From JANSWY01 sp965243755 (GTDB taxonomy: Bacteria > Bacteroidota > Bacteroidia > Cytophagales > Cyclobacteriaceae), in NCBI GenBank assembly GCA_965243755.1, contig CBDEVW010000003.1:62001-126000 (forward strand): 64,000 nucleotides of DNA, written 5' to 3'. Positions 63,106 to 64,000 of this stretch are shown in pieces. The position numbers were made by a program, and so were the translations under genes. Within the stretch, counting starts at the first letter, position 1. Each line of letters begins with the position of its first letter. The notes below the pieces were generated by a model. That model saw only the letters and a program-made list of their open reading frames with translations. It made no database searches and was not told where the DNA came from.

Positions 63106-63999
63106 TTACAAAATTTCGCTTTTGGGAGCCAGTTGAAAGTCAGTCATTGCCTTCAGGGATTTCCCATATCGACTTCCAATTGCTTCATATACCGTGTATA
63201 CCAAACTTGAAAGATTGAAAAAAGAATGTTCATCAAAACCTGAAGTTCTTACAAAATAATTATTCGAGTCGACATATTCTATCAACGTTTCCTTTTGTTC
63301 TTCAGAATCGATATGCTCAACTATTATTTGCACATCCAACTCCTGTAGTAAGTTTTTAAATTCCTTTTCAATAAAATACAACTCAGAATTCAATTGGGTA
63401 ATCTCCTCTTCGGTCCATCTTGGTTTTGAATATAAGGTATTAGAGAAGTTTTGAAATTTTGTATTGACTTCCTCGATAGATTGAAGGCATTTTGCTGCCT
63501 GAAAATAGGTATTGTAAAATTCAATCAGCTCTTTTTCTTTTTTAACTGTCTTCGCACTTTGGTAATTGTAAATAAATGCAGCTTTATCAAGTTCAGTTAC
63601 AAACAACTCATCATCTTCTACTTCCTTCTTCAAGCTTTCTATAATTTTTACAGCATCTTTTCGCTTATGCTTTTTACCATCAAATTCGAAATACTTTATA
63701 CCATTTTGTTTAATGGTAATTTGTTTCAGAATTTCAAGATCCAGCTTGTTAGATTCCAATCTTCTAATTCTATCTACATTTCCTCTACTGTATAGTTCCT
63801 CGAAATTTAGTGACTGGTCTCTTTCTATGAAGTCCTCAGGGTCAAACTTTGATAGATACCTGTTATCGTAGAATCCATTATAAGCTTCATCCAATTTATA
63901 TTTATTCAATTCTGCCTGCGCAAAATCCTGATACTCATTGAGGTTCAAAGGTTCGAATTTCATATTAGGGAAGCCAATCTGATAAAGGTTTTTAGTCAT
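63106..63999 (-). CDS. Unrecognised charged helical protein, possibly 5' partial
   Basis: At least 297 residues of a soluble, charged, mainly helical protein without signal peptide or known domain. It is rich in Lys, Glu and Asn and lower in GC than the polymerase genes beside it. An ATG at 63999 could be the start, but the frame reaches the right window edge and may be longer. The C-terminal region (about 215-290, EHIDSEEQKETLIEYVDSN then a mixed fold) looks like a separate domain. The GC drop and the repeat array before it may mark a boundary to acquired DNA, though this is only an impression. Confidence 0.6.
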   Translation of the reverse strand: MTKNLYQIGFPNMKFEPLNLNEYQDFAQAELNKYKLDEAYNGFYDNRYLSKFDPEDFIERDQSLNFEELYSRGNVDRIRRLESNKLDLEILKQITIKQNGIKYFEFDGKKHKRKDAVKIIESLKKEVEDDELFVTELDKAAFIYNYQSAKTVKKEKELIEFYNTYFQAAKCLQSIEEVNTKFQNFSNTLYSKPRWTEEEITQLNSELYFIEKEFKNLLQELDVQIIVEHIDSEEQKETLIEYVDSNNYFVRTSGFDEHSFFNLSSLVYTVYEAIGSRYGKSLKAMTDFQLAPKSEIL

Positions 64000-64000
64000 T

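Noticed and set aside
63006..63218. Small plus-strand frame after the 22-bp repeat array
   Set aside because: It begins at TTG, overlaps the end of the minus-strand gene and has no recognisable family or start signal.

Overview
The window looks like chromosomal DNA of a free-living, probably marine Bacteroidota, most likely in the Cytophagales. This placement is inferred from gene content, not from a marker-gene search. The evidence is two proteins ending in type IX secretion (T9SS) sorting domains, TonB-dependent and DUF5686 outer-membrane proteins with carboxypeptidase-like regulatory N-termini, many short lipoprotein signals, LytS/LytTR-type signalling, few Shine-Dalgarno sequences, and several TAnnTTTG boxes of the Bacteroidota -7 type. 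No rRNA, tRNA, insertion sequence, prophage or CRISPR array was seen.

Layout. 1-9 kb: the end of a CPA1-type Na+/H+ antiporter, mogA, a 1630-residue BNR/PKD/LamG T9SS cargo protein, and a minus-strand operon of a molybdenum sulfite-oxidase-family enzyme, a one-haem cytochrome c and a sterol-desaturase-family membrane protein. 9-17 kb: small secreted proteins and lipoproteins, a CheC-like protein, a GNAT acetyltransferase, and a LiaF-like membrane protein followed by a LytS-type kinase and LytTR regulator. 17-31 kb (minus strand): TPR protein, gyrA, outer-membrane and FKBP proteins, TonB-dependent receptor, rpe, subtilase with T9SS signal, mnmA. 31-45 kb (minus): a TrpF-like protein lacking its catalytic Cys, a flippase-like protein and GT2 glycosyltransferase, trmB, folC, an ExbB-ExbD-TonB-like set, a SPOR protein, an outer-membrane barrel, a large TPR protein and holA. 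45-50 kb: a small protein, DUF4136 lipoprotein, NhaC antiporter, lysA and an LD-carboxypeptidase. 50-57 kb: the thrS-infC-rpmI-rplT translation cluster, in which infC starts at ATT behind a strong Shine-Dalgarno, preceded by a TPR lipoprotein and a DUF5686 protein.

57-63 kb holds the most distinctive block. A LexA/CI-like XRE-S24 repressor and a 100-residue unknown protein are transcribed away from a catalytically intact Y-family polymerase (dinB) and a short DnaE-type polymerase. This layout suggests a self-contained, damage-inducible mutagenesis cassette, analogous to but not the same as imuAB-dnaE2. A 140-bp cytosine-free heptamer repeat lies between the two polymerase genes, and a 22-bp tandem array with a palindromic core follows dnaE. 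The window ends in an unrecognised minus-strand gene that may be incomplete.

Start codons were checked against the DNA. Several genes start at GTG or TTG, or at an ATG inside a longer open frame, and this is noted in each entry.
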